A stretch of 64,000 nucleotides of DNA from Oligoflexales bacterium (lineage in GTDB: Bacteria > Bdellovibrionota_B > Oligoflexia > Oligoflexales > RGVZ01), in contig CANLUT010000001.1 of NCBI GenBank assembly GCA_947494335.1, positions 473,649 through 537,648 of the forward strand, read 5' to 3'. Each line of letters begins with the position of its first letter. The first letter of the stretch is position 1. Positions 43,069 to 52,410 of this stretch are shown here, piece after piece. The notes beneath the pieces were generated by a model that saw only the letters and a list, made by a program, of their open reading frames with translations, made no database searches and was not told the DNA's origin. The translations under genes were made by a program, and so were the position numbers.

Positions 43069-43299
43069 CTATTGGTCTTCGAATTTGCGATCGATGAATT
43101 GTCGTAGCACGCTTACAGCTCGGTTGCTGTTTTGAAGTAGCTCTCTGGATTTCAATGATGGTTGCTGGGACTCTACGCGCGTGTTGAGCTCCTTGACAAC
43201 GGAGTCCAGCGTTTGTATCGCCTGAATAAGATCCTGTTTTTGCTTTCTCTCTGCGGGCGAGAGTCGGTACTCATTCAGTTGCGTCTGTAAAAAGGGCAT
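43069..43299 (-). CDS. Small coiled-coil protein
   Basis: 76 aa, almost entirely charged helix (ERKQKQDLIQAIQTLDSVVK...) with no Cys and no export signal. GAGG lies about 11 nt before ATG 43299. Its stop is 3 bp from that of the convergent FAD enzyme. The amphipathic heptads suggest a dimeric coiled coil. No family is recognised, but its composition and RBS look like a real gene. Confidence 0.5.
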   Translation of the reverse strand: MPFLQTQLNEYRLSPAERKQKQDLIQAIQTLDSVVKELNTRVESQQPSLKSRELLQNSNRAVSVLRQFIDRKFEDQ

Positions 43300-43372
43300 G
43301 GATCAGATCCTCATTGTGGGTGAACGCGTTTTAATAGTTTTAATGAATAAGTCAAGAATTTTTAAACCTCCG

Positions 43373-43406
43373 AATATTTTGGGAAAATCATAATATCCCA
43401 AATATT
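43373..43406. promoter_or_regulatory. Inverted repeat upstream of corA
   Basis: AATATTTTGGGA (43373-43384) and TCCCAAATATT (43396-43406) pair with a single bulged T, about 100 nt before the corA start. Operator or leader hairpin. It does not match a Mg2+ riboswitch. Confidence 0.35.
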
Positions 43407-43504
43407 ACAATAAGTTATGGGGATTCATTCCGCGCCGGGTAGAAGCTTCCCACTCCTTGTCACAGTCACAAAGTTTAAAATAAGAGCAGACGGGGGGCTC
43501 TAGG

Positions 43505-44473
43505 ATGCAGGTGGATCAGGTCATAGATATTGGCTCAGGACCAAATAGGTCCTTTTGGGTTGATATTGAAAATCCGAGCAAAGCTGAGCTTGAGGCGATT
43601 GCGGCAAAATACCGTCTGCCGTATTCCGCTGTGCAGGACTGTTTGGATGCAGAGCATCTACCGAAGTTTGAACGCTTTGGTGATTTGAATTTTATTATTG
43701 TTAGATCTTATGATGAGACGGCGGCAGCGGACTCTGACACCGTACAAGAGTTAACTCGTAAAGTTGCGCTTTTTGAATCGGAAGGATTTCTCATCACAAT
43801 CCACCGGGTGAAGCAGAATTTTCTTGAGGCTTTAAAAGCCGAATGGCGAGCGAAGTCGGCTGCAGGCGATCTATGTAAATCCAATATCGTCATGTTGAGT
43901 GTCCTTAGCGACGCGATCAAGACCTTTGAGGGCCCCATTATCAGAAATCGTAATTTGCTCGAGGACTTTGAATCGAAAGTTTTCCGCCATGCGGGTGAAA
44001 CTTTGGAGGATGGATACTATTTGAAGCGTCGTGCGAGTACGTTTAAACGAATGCTCCGTATGACGCTTGATATTCTTCCGGGGGTCACGGCCGAATACAA
44101 GGATGAAGCCAGCACACTGCAAGATGTTAAAGAGATGGGCGAGCGATTATATTTTTACGCAGATGAGTTTTTCGACAACATAACGAACTTGCTGTCGCTC
44201 TATTTGTCTTTGTCATCTCATCGTATGTCGGCGGCGAGTCACAAGACCAACGAAGTTATGCGGATTCTGACGGTCTTCAGCGTCTTTTTCATGCCGCTTA
44301 ATCTGATCACCGGTATCTACGGTATGAATTTTGAGTTTATGCCTGAGTTGAAGTGGCGCCGCGGTTATCCTATGGCTATTTTTTTCATGATATTAGTGAC
44401 CTTTTCAATCTGGGCTTACTTTAATCGTAAGGGTGTGCTCGAGGCTAATGGTGACGAGCACAAACTTGGCTAG
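43505..44473 (+). CDS. corA: CorA-family divalent cation channel
   Basis: 322-aa pentameric inner-membrane Mg2+/Co2+ channel. A large N-terminal cytoplasmic domain is followed by two C-terminal transmembrane helices, with the selectivity motif YGMNFEFMPE between them. A basic C-terminal stretch (YFNRKG) follows the last helix. GGGGGGC lies before ATG 43505. It is convergent with lgt (4 bp apart). Confidence 0.92.
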   Translation: MQVDQVIDIGSGPNRSFWVDIENPSKAELEAIAAKYRLPYSAVQDCLDAEHLPKFERFGDLNFIIVRSYDETAAADSDTVQELTRKVALFESEGFLITIHRVKQNFLEALKAEWRAKSAAGDLCKSNIVMLSVLSDAIKTFEGPIIRNRNLLEDFESKVFRHAGETLEDGYYLKRRASTFKRMLRMTLDILPGVTAEYKDEASTLQDVKEMGERLYFYADEFFDNITNLLSLYLSLSSHRMSAASHKTNEVMRILTVFSVFFMPLNLITGIYGMNFEFMPELKWRRGYPMAIFFMILVTFSIWAYFNRKGVLEANGDEHKLG

Positions 44474-44477
44474 TTCA

Positions 44478-45281
44478 TTATTTGGGTGTGGCGCGTAATT
44501 TTGTGGCGACCGAAATGGCCAAGACGATCATCCCTAAACAAAGCCATTGGCCCATCGTCAGTCCCAATATCAGGCCGATCTGCGGGTCTGGCTCACGCGT
44601 AAATTCAACGACGAATCTAGCTGCCGCGTAATATGCTGTGAATGCCAGAGACATGGCCCCTGGGCGTGATAGAAGTTTCCTTCGGGAGAGCCACAGCACA
44701 GACCCCACCGCGATGCCTTCCAAAATGGCTTCGTACAACTGTGAGGGATGTCTTGGTGCTCCATCAAATGGAGCAGGAAAAACAACCGCCCACGGCACGG
44801 TTGAAATGCGCCCAGGGAGTTCGCCGTTTACGAAGTTTGCCAATCGTCCGAGTGCCAGAATCCAGGGAATACAAAATGCCACAGGATCGGTTAGCGAGAA
44901 AAAATCAACGTTTCGTTTTTTAGAAACATAGATCGCAGCGGATATAATTCCAAGAAATCCACCGTGAAAACTCATACCGCCGTTCCATAAAGCGATCACC
45001 TGAGTGGGGTGCTCGAGGTAGTGTAGCGGATTGTAGATGAGTACGTACATCAAACGGGAGCCGATGATGATTCCGAGCCAACCCCATAGAAGGAAGTCTT
45101 GTTGGGCGGAATGATCTGCAGGTTTGGTCATAAATGGTTTTGTGTAGCGAAGCGAACCGTATACAGCAAACCATCCAAACAGATAAACCAGCCAATACCA
45201 AGGCAGGGCCGCGTCGCCTACCTGCAGGGCGATGGGGTCGAGTTGATGGTGATACCATTGTTCAAGGCCGGCTTCTGGCAT
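44478..45281 (-). CDS. lgt: Prolipoprotein diacylglyceryl transferase
   Basis: 267-aa inner-membrane enzyme that moves diacylglycerol from phosphatidylglycerol to the lipobox Cys of prelipoproteins. About seven helices are visible. The signature GRLANFVNGELPGR and the upstream GGMSFHGGFLG are intact. It serves the many lipoproteins encoded in this window. A divergent cyclase gene lies upstream across about 200 bp. Confidence 0.95.
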   Translation of the reverse strand: MPEAGLEQWYHHQLDPIALQVGDAALPWYWLVYLFGWFAVYGSLRYTKPFMTKPADHSAQQDFLLWGWLGIIIGSRLMYVLIYNPLHYLEHPTQVIALWNGGMSFHGGFLGIISAAIYVSKKRNVDFFSLTDPVAFCIPWILALGRLANFVNGELPGRISTVPWAVVFPAPFDGAPRHPSQLYEAILEGIAVGSVLWLSRRKLLSRPGAMSLAFTAYYAAARFVVEFTREPDPQIGLILGLTMGQWLCLGMIVLAISVATKLRATPK

Positions 45282-45478
45282 GGCGTCCGATGGTCTCCTT
45301 GATCGTCAATCTGGCGGCACCAGTTTATTGTACCATAGGCTTTAACAGTCAAAAATCTTTTGAAAAAGTCGGAAAGTTTGTCTCTTTCAGAATAGACGCC
45401 TCTCAGTGGTCGTCAAATCGGGCCGATCAGTAGGAATCTGTTGTTGGTCATGAGCTTCAGAGGTTGATATTCGATCCC

Positions 45479-47620
45479 ATGAAAACCGGAAACGTTCGTT
45501 CAAGTCATAATCTGCCGCTCTATCGCTGGGGACTTTCTCTGGTTGCGTTGTGCTTTTGTTGGGCTATCACGCCATTTTCAATCTTTGAACGAAGCATATC
45601 TGTGGTTGATTTTGGCATGAAAGACGCAGACTCCTACATGAGCCTTGAGCAGCTCAAGTACCGTTATGATTATGTAGGCCAAGATGATGAGGGTTACGTC
45701 TGCCCAGGGCCGGCATGTCCACTTGATCCTGGAGTCAATCCGGCTGTTTTAAAACATGAGACACTGATTCAGCGATTCTTCTCTAAAACAGTCAGTGCTG
45801 AAGGTTGGCGCGGCAAGATGTATCTTCGATGGGACACCAGTGTGCCTAGTTTTGTTCGCGCCCCAGGGGAGCCGATTGCATTTGATTTTTACGGGCTTGC
45901 GGCAAAAAAATGGCGATTTTTTGTTAACGGACAGGAGATCAGCTCCGGGCAGGGAGCCCCGTCCATTGATGCCATCAATTTTCCTGCGCCGGGTCCGGCT
46001 GATTCGAGCATGATACTAGGTTTTGAGCTTGATGCTGGACGCAGTTTGTCACCTGGTATTGTTGTTCTCGCGCAGCCTTTTTTAAGTCGACCACATGTTG
46101 CCAAGTATTTGCGAGCGGCATATTTGGGCCTAGACAAAGAGCACCTCATACCAATCAGCATACCGCCGACGGTTTTGGCGCTTCTCGCAGCGATCAGTTG
46201 CTTTCTTACGCCTTTTTACAAAGAGATCTTGGCTTTCTCATTTTGGGTCACATTTATTAATTGGCGATTTTTACTCGTCAATAATTTGGTGCCGTTTCCG
46301 GGATTTCTCAATGTTGATTTTGTCACCTTTAGCTCCATGCTGATGTCGGCAACATTGGCTTGCCAGTGGGCGTTTTTAAGCTTTTTTTTCCGAGTAAAAT
46401 CTAGAATTAAGTGGTTACCGGTCGCAGTCTATGCGGCGATTGTCCCTGTGCTATGGGGAGCAGGACTTACAGGAATCGGTCTCGATTTCATTGTGGGTCT
46501 GTATCGAAACTTCGAGTGGCAGACAGCCTTATGCTATGCTGCGGGAGCTGTGATGGGCTTTCGCGTTTGGATGACTACTAAAAAGCTCGCGTGGGCCAAA
46601 TATCGTCGGTTGGTCGCTTTCGCGGTTGCAGCGTATAGCTCAGTTCTAACGGTTGCGTATTTGCTGATGTCGTCATTTTTGTATGGGATGCTGTCCGCTG
46701 ATGGTTTGATTCCGCAAGATATTGTGTATAAATTTATGGCCTATGGTCCTCGCGGTTATATTCTACTTGTGGGATTTGTCATTGCTCTTGAGTGGGCGAT
46801 GATAGTTCGGGATCGCCAGCGTGTTTTACAGCGGTTTGGTAAGGTCGTTGATCCCCGTTTGGTCAACGATATCATCCGTGGCCCCGAAAAAGAGTCAAAG
46901 CTAATTCCAAATGCAGTGGTTCTATTTGTAGACATACGCATGTTCACAACTATCTGCGAAGTGATGGGTCCAGAGCGTGTCGTTAAGGTTCTGAATGAAT
47001 ATCTCGACGTTGTAACGACGGCGATTCAAAATCATGGTGGAGTGGTGGATAAATTCGTTGGTGATGCCGTTATGGCTATTTGGGGCGTACCAGAAAAGGG
47101 AGAGCAGGATGCCATGGCTGCGGTGAAAGCGGCCATAGACATTAGAACGGGTATTCGGACTCTGAATGAAAGACGCATAGCGGCAGGCGAGTTTCCCATC
47201 GACGTGGGTATTGGTATTCATGCGGGACAGACTATTTTTGGAGCAATGGGTAACGGTGTGCGCGTTGACCATACAGTGATTGGGCCAACTATTAATATCG
47301 CTTCTCGTTTGGAATCGATGACCAAAGATTTCGGTTGCGATATTGTTATCTCTTACAGCGTACTGGCTGATGTTGAGGGAAACGTTCTGATAGAGGATGT
47401 CGGACTAGTCGATATCCGCGGTATGGCTGCTCAGGTCGGTGCTGCCAAACTTATCGGTGTTCAAGTGAGTGATGATGACTTTGTGATTGGTCATGACATC
47501 TTAGAGCAAGTGGTCACTGTGCGCCGCCCAGGTAAAATTGTAGGGACACCAAATACCTATGTAGATCGTAATTACCGCGGATTAGCCGTTGTCGAAACCG
47601 GCACCCATTCTGCTGCCTGA
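45479..47620 (+). CDS. Membrane sensor with class III adenylate cyclase domain
   Basis: 713 aa from ATG 45479 (an in-frame TTG at 45464 sits nearer an AGAGG). One N-terminal helix, a periplasmic domain (about 40-215) with C75-x4-C80 (CPGPAC), about seven helices (220-455), then a class III cyclase domain: metal Asp in FVDIRMFT and VGDAVMAIWG, Lys in VDKFVGD, and INIASRLE for transition-state Asn/Arg. Product cAMP is inferred from the Lys. Architecture parallels the PP2C protein at 25530-27692. The likely receiver is the cNMP-binding protein at 34870. Confidence 0.9.
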   Translation: MKTGNVRSSHNLPLYRWGLSLVALCFCWAITPFSIFERSISVVDFGMKDADSYMSLEQLKYRYDYVGQDDEGYVCPGPACPLDPGVNPAVLKHETLIQRFFSKTVSAEGWRGKMYLRWDTSVPSFVRAPGEPIAFDFYGLAAKKWRFFVNGQEISSGQGAPSIDAINFPAPGPADSSMILGFELDAGRSLSPGIVVLAQPFLSRPHVAKYLRAAYLGLDKEHLIPISIPPTVLALLAAISCFLTPFYKEILAFSFWVTFINWRFLLVNNLVPFPGFLNVDFVTFSSMLMSATLACQWAFLSFFFRVKSRIKWLPVAVYAAIVPVLWGAGLTGIGLDFIVGLYRNFEWQTALCYAAGAVMGFRVWMTTKKLAWAKYRRLVAFAVAAYSSVLTVAYLLMSSFLYGMLSADGLIPQDIVYKFMAYGPRGYILLVGFVIALEWAMIVRDRQRVLQRFGKVVDPRLVNDIIRGPEKESKLIPNAVVLFVDIRMFTTICEVMGPERVVKVLNEYLDVVTTAIQNHGGVVDKFVGDAVMAIWGVPEKGEQDAMAAVKAAIDIRTGIRTLNERRIAAGEFPIDVGIGIHAGQTIFGAMGNGVRVDHTVIGPTINIASRLESMTKDFGCDIVISYSVLADVEGNVLIEDVGLVDIRGMAAQVGAAKLIGVQVSDDDFVIGHDILEQVVTVRRPGKIVGTPNTYVDRNYRGLAVVETGTHSAA

Positions 47621-47681
47621 CTTTAAGTCATTATCAAAAAACTTAGTGATCTTATGGCTTAGGTCATAGCATAATGTTGTT

Positions 47682-48374
47682 ATGGCTACAGGAAAGTGCT
47701 TATTAAACTTACAGTTTGAGACAGTCGGAGATCGGACGATTGTGTGTCTGGACAGCTCGTTGCAGGCATCGTTAGATCTTCTTCGTGAGATTAGCTCCTC
47801 GGATATGCTCGCTAAAGCCGATGAAATCAGGCATCCCGAGCGACAGCGGGAGTGGATTCTTAGCCGAATGCTAATGCGCGAAATTGCAGGATACGTTCCC
47901 GAAAAGGGTGAGCACGGCGAGCTTATTTGGCGCGATGAACACGCAGGAAGTCTGACGCATAAAAAAGGCCATGTGGCTCTTGCGTGGCGAGCTGTCGCAT
48001 CTAAGTCAGATGATCCCGGTATCGACTTAGAGTCTGTGCGTGATTTGGAGGATGACCTCCAGCTGAAAGTTGTAACATTTGCCGAGGTAGATGTTGGCTC
48101 TCAAATTGGTAGGGGGTGGTCAACGGCTGTATTCTCTGCAAAGGAAGCTATTTTTAAATGTCTTTTCAGGAATGTTGGTTTCAGATTCTACTACGAGGCC
48201 GCTGAGCTTTTAGATGTGAATTACGCGGGTGGCCACGGTATTATGATGTTTTCGATGACCAGGCACCTCAGTGAACGAGTTCCTCAACATTCAAAAGTCC
48301 GCGTTGATTTTAAAAAAATTAGGCTAGGTGCAGATGAATTCTGGCTGACGTCAGCCAGAAGAGGTTTTTTATGA
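47682..48374 (+). CDS. 4'-phosphopantetheinyl transferase (EntD/Sfp-like)
   Basis: 230 aa. The PPTase signatures GIDLESVRD and FSAKEAIFKCL supply the Mg2+-binding Asp/Glu and the Glu/Lys pair. It transfers phosphopantetheine from CoA to carrier proteins. Type III PKSs do not need it, so its target is ACP or a carrier elsewhere. Overlaps the GGT gene by 4 bp (ATGA), suggesting a two-gene operon. Confidence 0.85.
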   Translation: MATGKCLLNLQFETVGDRTIVCLDSSLQASLDLLREISSSDMLAKADEIRHPERQREWILSRMLMREIAGYVPEKGEHGELIWRDEHAGSLTHKKGHVALAWRAVASKSDDPGIDLESVRDLEDDLQLKVVTFAEVDVGSQIGRGWSTAVFSAKEAIFKCLFRNVGFRFYYEAAELLDVNYAGGHGIMMFSMTRHLSERVPQHSKVRVDFKKIRLGADEFWLTSARRGFL

Positions 48375-50149
48375 GTTGGTTTCGATTTCTGATTCAGCTT
48401 TGTGGTTTGCTACTAGTAACAACGTGTACAACTACGACGGATAGTCAGTCTTTACTTTCGCGTTCTTTTGGCCCCGCCCAGCAAGGGCGGAGGGCATCCG
48501 ACTATCACGCTGAAAGTGACCGCGGCATGGTTGTAGCCGCTCATCCGTTGGCCTCCGCTGCCGGCGCAGCCATGCTGAGCCGTGGTGGAAATGCCATTGA
48601 CGCAGCAGTCGCAACATCTTTCGTGATTAGCGTCGTTCGCCCGCAGAGCACTGGGTTGGGCGGTGGTGGCTTTATGCTTTACCACGACCAAGCTCGGAAG
48701 CGTCAGCGTATCTTTGATTTTCGTGAGCGGGCGCCCATGAAGGCCAATGCGACGATGTTTATAAATGATAGGGGTGACTATAAGAATGTTTTCTTTAACG
48801 GTCAGCAAGTCAAAGACCCAGCGATCGTGGGGCATTTGTCAGTCGCTGTTCCTGGACTGGTGAAAGGTCTTGTCGAGATACACCGTGAACTTGGCAAGCT
48901 TAAGTTGAATGAAGTGATCGCACCTGCCATAGACGCTGCCAGCAAAGGGTTTCCAGTTTATCCATCACTGGCAAAAGAAATTAAGGAGCGTGAGCAGTGG
49001 CTGCAACTTTATCCTGGTAGCCGACAGATTTTTTTTAAGGATGGAAAGCCGCTTGAGGCGGGACAGAAACTTGTACAATCCGATTTGGCAGAGACTTTAA
49101 AACTGATTGCAGCGACTGGTTATCGTGATTTCTATGAGGGCGAAACCTCCAAGAAAATTGTGTCTGAAATAAAAAAGGGGGGAGGCGTTCTTGACACGAC
49201 TGACCTAAGGTCTTATCGGATGATCGAACGGGTCCCGGTATCAAGTTATTATCGGGGGCACCGTGTTGTTTCTATGCCACCGCCTTCGTCAGGTGGTGTG
49301 CATATCATTGAAATGTTGAACATGCTTGAGCAAAAAGACCTTTCAAAGCTTCACCCGCGTGGAGCGACCTATCTTCATTATTTAGCTGAGGTTATGCGCC
49401 GCGCATTTGCAGATCGCGCTAAAGAGATGGGAGATCCAGATTTTGTGGATATTCCAACTCATCGCCTGACGTCGAAGGCTTATGCAAAGAATCTGGCTGC
49501 ATCAATTGATCCGCAAAAGGTGACTCCGTCATCGACTATGGGTCTTTCAGCTCCGACAGGTGAGTCGCCCTCAACAAGTCACATCAGCGTGATGGATCAA
49601 TGGGGTAATGCTGTGGCTACAACCCAAACTGTGAACTACTCATTTGGGAGTTGTGTTGTCGCAGTGGGTACCGGCGTTGTTCTTAATGATGAGATGGATG
49701 ATTTTACGACAAAGCCGGGGGGCAGTAATGCTTTTGGGCTAGTGACGGGCCCCAAGAACGATATTGCGCCTGGAAAAACACCGCTTTCAAGTATGAGTCC
49801 AACCATGATTTTGGACAAAAAGGGTCAGGTAGAGCTTGTTGCTGGTTCGCCTGGCGGTCCGCGTATTATCAATGCGGTTTTGCAAACCATCACCAACGTG
49901 ATTGATTTTAAAATGTCGCTTCTAGACGCCGTCCATGCAACCAGAATTCATCACCAGTGGATGCCGGATACGTTGCGATATGAAAACAATGCACTTGATG
50001 ACGACACAAAAAAGCGCCTGACAGCCATAGGACATGCACTAACTCCAATAGAAACTGTGGGCGATGTGCAGGCGATTTCTCGTGATAGTAGCGGTATGAT
50101 CCACGGCGTCAGCGACATCCGCAGCGATGGCAAACCCGCCACCCCATAA
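48371..50149 (+). CDS. ggt: Gamma-glutamyltransferase (GGT), exported
   Basis: 592-aa Ntn hydrolase that cleaves glutathione and other gamma-glutamyl compounds in the periplasm. Signal peptide with LVTTC suggests a lipoprotein. The autoprocessing nucleophile is T402 (STSHISVMD), separating large and small subunits. VRPQSTGLGGGGFML in the large subunit and SPGGPRIINAV in the small one are family signatures. It starts inside the PPTase gene. A truncated GTGCCACCCGAC repeat begins 3 nt after its stop, and a decayed gene follows on the other strand. Confidence 0.93.
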   Translation: MSWFRFLIQLCGLLLVTTCTTTTDSQSLLSRSFGPAQQGRRASDYHAESDRGMVVAAHPLASAAGAAMLSRGGNAIDAAVATSFVISVVRPQSTGLGGGGFMLYHDQARKRQRIFDFRERAPMKANATMFINDRGDYKNVFFNGQQVKDPAIVGHLSVAVPGLVKGLVEIHRELGKLKLNEVIAPAIDAASKGFPVYPSLAKEIKEREQWLQLYPGSRQIFFKDGKPLEAGQKLVQSDLAETLKLIAATGYRDFYEGETSKKIVSEIKKGGGVLDTTDLRSYRMIERVPVSSYYRGHRVVSMPPPSSGGVHIIEMLNMLEQKDLSKLHPRGATYLHYLAEVMRRAFADRAKEMGDPDFVDIPTHRLTSKAYAKNLAASIDPQKVTPSSTMGLSAPTGESPSTSHISVMDQWGNAVATTQTVNYSFGSCVVAVGTGVVLNDEMDDFTTKPGGSNAFGLVTGPKNDIAPGKTPLSSMSPTMILDKKGQVELVAGSPGGPRIINAVLQTITNVIDFKMSLLDAVHATRIHHQWMPDTLRYENNALDDDTKKRLTAIGHALTPIETVGDVQAISRDSSGMIHGVSDIRSDGKPATP

Positions 50150-50151
50150 TT

Positions 50152-50169
50152 GGTGCCACCCGACTGATT
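50152..50169. repeat. GTGCCACCCGAC repeat, half-site copy
   Basis: GGTGCCACCCGACTGATT, identical to 33790-33807. It sits between the GGT stop and the 3' end of the decayed gene, marking the point where that gene loses homology to a normal terminus. Confidence 0.8.
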
Positions 50170-50516
50170 CGCAATTTCTGACCAGTCATTTACCTCTAGG
50201 GGCAGATTCGCTCCAGAAAGGACGCCAGATAACGTGCTTCCTTGCATGGCGCCGGATAGTTTCACGCGACTCACATAATGGCTATTTGTCGTTTTTCCAT
50301 TAATCGTTTGTGTGCTCACGCGGGCGGATCCCTCGATACAGTCTCCAAAGACATTCACGTTGTTAAATTTATTAAATAGACACGCCTTGCCATGGTGTTT
50401 TCTGCGATATCATCCCAGGTGGTGACGGTTCGGGATGCAGCGCGCGCATCCATGCCGGTAGTGAAACCAGCAAAGGCAATCGAGTAAGCCAAGACAAGGA
50501 AAAATTTACGATACAT
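50152..50516 (-). pseudogene. Decayed gene for a small exported protein
   Basis: From ATG 50516, with GGGAGGG upstream, a clear signal peptide (MYRKFFLVLAYSIAFAGFTTG) reads on to TWDDIAE and ends at a TGA at 50355-50357. Shifting one base at the A4 run in AGAAAAC gives a continuous second frame (HHGKACLFNKFNNVNVFGDC...) extending into the repeat at 50169 and then antisense into ggt. So one base was probably lost and the 3' end replaced. A sequencing indel cannot be excluded. Confidence 0.55.
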
Positions 50517-50658
50517 CGATCCCTCCCAGGGTGAGGTGGGGGTTATATAAGATCTGTTGGCTTTTTAAAGTGTGCCCTGACAGAGTCCATAAATTCCGAT
50601 GGCCGGTAGCCTAAATCAGCCGATCTATCGGGGAGTTGGCCATGATATTTGCCAGGAT

Positions 50659-51516
50659 CTACGATTGTTGCCGAAACTGCTCTAAAAGCTTCTGCCAACG
50701 AAACTCAACAGACTTAGAATAGTCTTCCCAGCTATGAATCGTTTCATCTGTGCCGGGTTTTAGAAGGGTGCGTGAGACAGGAAACAAAGATGATGGATGC
50801 TCAGCGCATATTTTCCGCGTATTGGCGTCGAAGGCTGCGCCTTGAGCGCCGATGCCGGGTAGCAAGTACGCATGGGGAGCGTTAGGTAGCTTTTCGAGCA
50901 GTGAGAACGGAATCGATGTTGCCCCCAAGACCCATCCTAGTTGTTGTGTCAAACGTTCGGACTCAGCAAACTGCATAAACTGTTTAAATACATCCAGGGC
51001 TATTGGTTCGCCGTTTTTTGAGGGTAGCATCTGAATATCGCGACCAGCCTGATTGCTAGAAAGCCATACCACATAGGCTCCACGTCCCTTTTTCAGCCAT
51101 GGTGTGATCGCCTTGATAGCGTCTACTCCCATCCAAGGAAGCACCGTTAGAGCATCAGCTTGATAGGTGTCATAGGCTGTTTTTCCATAGGCTGACATCG
51201 TGCTACTGATGTCACCGCGTTTAGCGTCCAAAATAACAAATAGATTTCGTTTTTTGGCGTCCATGATCACGTCCCTAAGCGCGCTCATACCGACTGGGCC
51301 AAACTGTTCGAAAAAGGCTGACTGAAACTTAATTGAGTGCGCTTGGCCGGATATTTTTGACACGACCGCATCGTACCAGCGCTCTAGAAATGACTCTGGT
51401 GCTAGTCGTTCATATTGTTTCCGCAAAAAAGGGTGGAGTTCTGAGACGTCCGGGTCAAAGCCAATACAAATGGAGTGACCTTTTTCGTTAATCTTGTCTT
51501 TCAATAGAGTGTGCAA
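50659..51516 (-). CDS. pyrF: Orotidine 5'-phosphate decarboxylase, type 2
   Basis: 285 aa. Decarboxylates OMP to UMP, the last step of pyrimidine synthesis. ICIGFDPDVSELHPF binds substrate at the N terminus and ILDAKRGDISST holds the catalytic DxKxxD array. Length and motif spacing match the longer type 2 family rather than the E. coli type. No other pyr gene adjoins it. Confidence 0.92.
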   Translation of the reverse strand: MHTLLKDKINEKGHSICIGFDPDVSELHPFLRKQYERLAPESFLERWYDAVVSKISGQAHSIKFQSAFFEQFGPVGMSALRDVIMDAKKRNLFVILDAKRGDISSTMSAYGKTAYDTYQADALTVLPWMGVDAIKAITPWLKKGRGAYVVWLSSNQAGRDIQMLPSKNGEPIALDVFKQFMQFAESERLTQQLGWVLGATSIPFSLLEKLPNAPHAYLLPGIGAQGAAFDANTRKICAEHPSSLFPVSRTLLKPGTDETIHSWEDYSKSVEFRWQKLLEQFRQQS

Positions 51517-51608
51517 CTGGCCACCTGCTTATATCGAAGGATCATCGTGAGCGTAAAGCTCAGTCAGCATTTCGTCAACCATGACTCTGAAAATTTTTGA
51601 AGAATTAT

Positions 51609-52286
51609 TTAGTGAGCAAGACTCTTAGCGATTTCAGGATCTCGTTTCGGGACTTTTTCCTGCTTCACTTTCTCAATTTGGCGACGAAGGCCCGCCAGAA
51701 ATTGTACAGGCCAGTTTTTCTGAAATGTATTTACCACAAATTTTGGTACTGATCCCTTGGGGTCGCTAAGTAGCGTGATATCCATATAAGTGGAGGTATT
51801 GTCTTCTGGTCTAAGATAGAAGGTGCTTAATTCGAGTCGCGCTCTGATGCGGTCAGGGTCAATAAACTCCCCGTCTACAGATTGGTAGCTGATCCAATAA
51901 GTATTTTTAGCCCGTATTTTTAGTGAGCCCATCGCCACAGTGTAGCGATCTTGGAGCGGCCAGGGCATCTTAACGCGGGCGTATTCGATACGGGAATCTC
52001 GATCCAGCTGGCGCACAGTGGTTTTTTCTTCCACCATGGGGACCCACTCTGGCGACCGAGCGTTATCACTCATGACGGCAAACACATCGTCGATCTTGTA
52101 GGGTAGGGTTGCAATCCCGCGGACAGCAATGACTTCGCTGTCTTTGTGCTCTCGGCGCCACACCTGAACGCCGTCCTGTTCTGTCCAGTAACTCCAGTCT
52201 TCAGTGCTGGGATCGGGTTCTGCCGAGGCGGAGCCCGACATGGCTATCAGAATAATCAGAGGTCCATATATTAAGCGTTTCAGCAT
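51609..52286 (-). CDS. Exported START/SRPBCC-domain protein
   Basis: 225 aa from ATG 52286, which directly starts a signal peptide (MLKRLIYGPLIILIAMSGSASA); GTG 52322 would add 12 residues. The body has a START-like lipid-binding fold (DGVQVWRREH, DVFAVMSDNARSPEWVP, MPWPLQDRY, FVVNTFQKNWPVQFLAGLRR split). It probably binds a lipid in the periplasm. No enzymatic motif. Confidence 0.78.
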   Translation of the reverse strand: MLKRLIYGPLIILIAMSGSASAEPDPSTEDWSYWTEQDGVQVWRREHKDSEVIAVRGIATLPYKIDDVFAVMSDNARSPEWVPMVEEKTTVRQLDRDSRIEYARVKMPWPLQDRYTVAMGSLKIRAKNTYWISYQSVDGEFIDPDRIRARLELSTFYLRPEDNTSTYMDITLLSDPKGSVPKFVVNTFQKNWPVQFLAGLRRQIEKVKQEKVPKRDPEIAKSLAH

Positions 52287-52410
52287 GTTGATTAAGACGC
52301 CCCCGTTAACTTTTCCTGCCACAATGAAGTATTCGGCAGAGACATACAGGAGCTCAAGGGAGCAGAGCTGCGCCCAAGTAAAATCTCATAAAATCAACAG
52401 CTTAGTGCAA

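Noticed and set aside
49951..50358. 135-aa minus-strand ORF
   Set aside because: Its 5' half is the shifted frame of the decayed gene at 50152-50516 and its 3' half is antisense to ggt. Not an intact gene.
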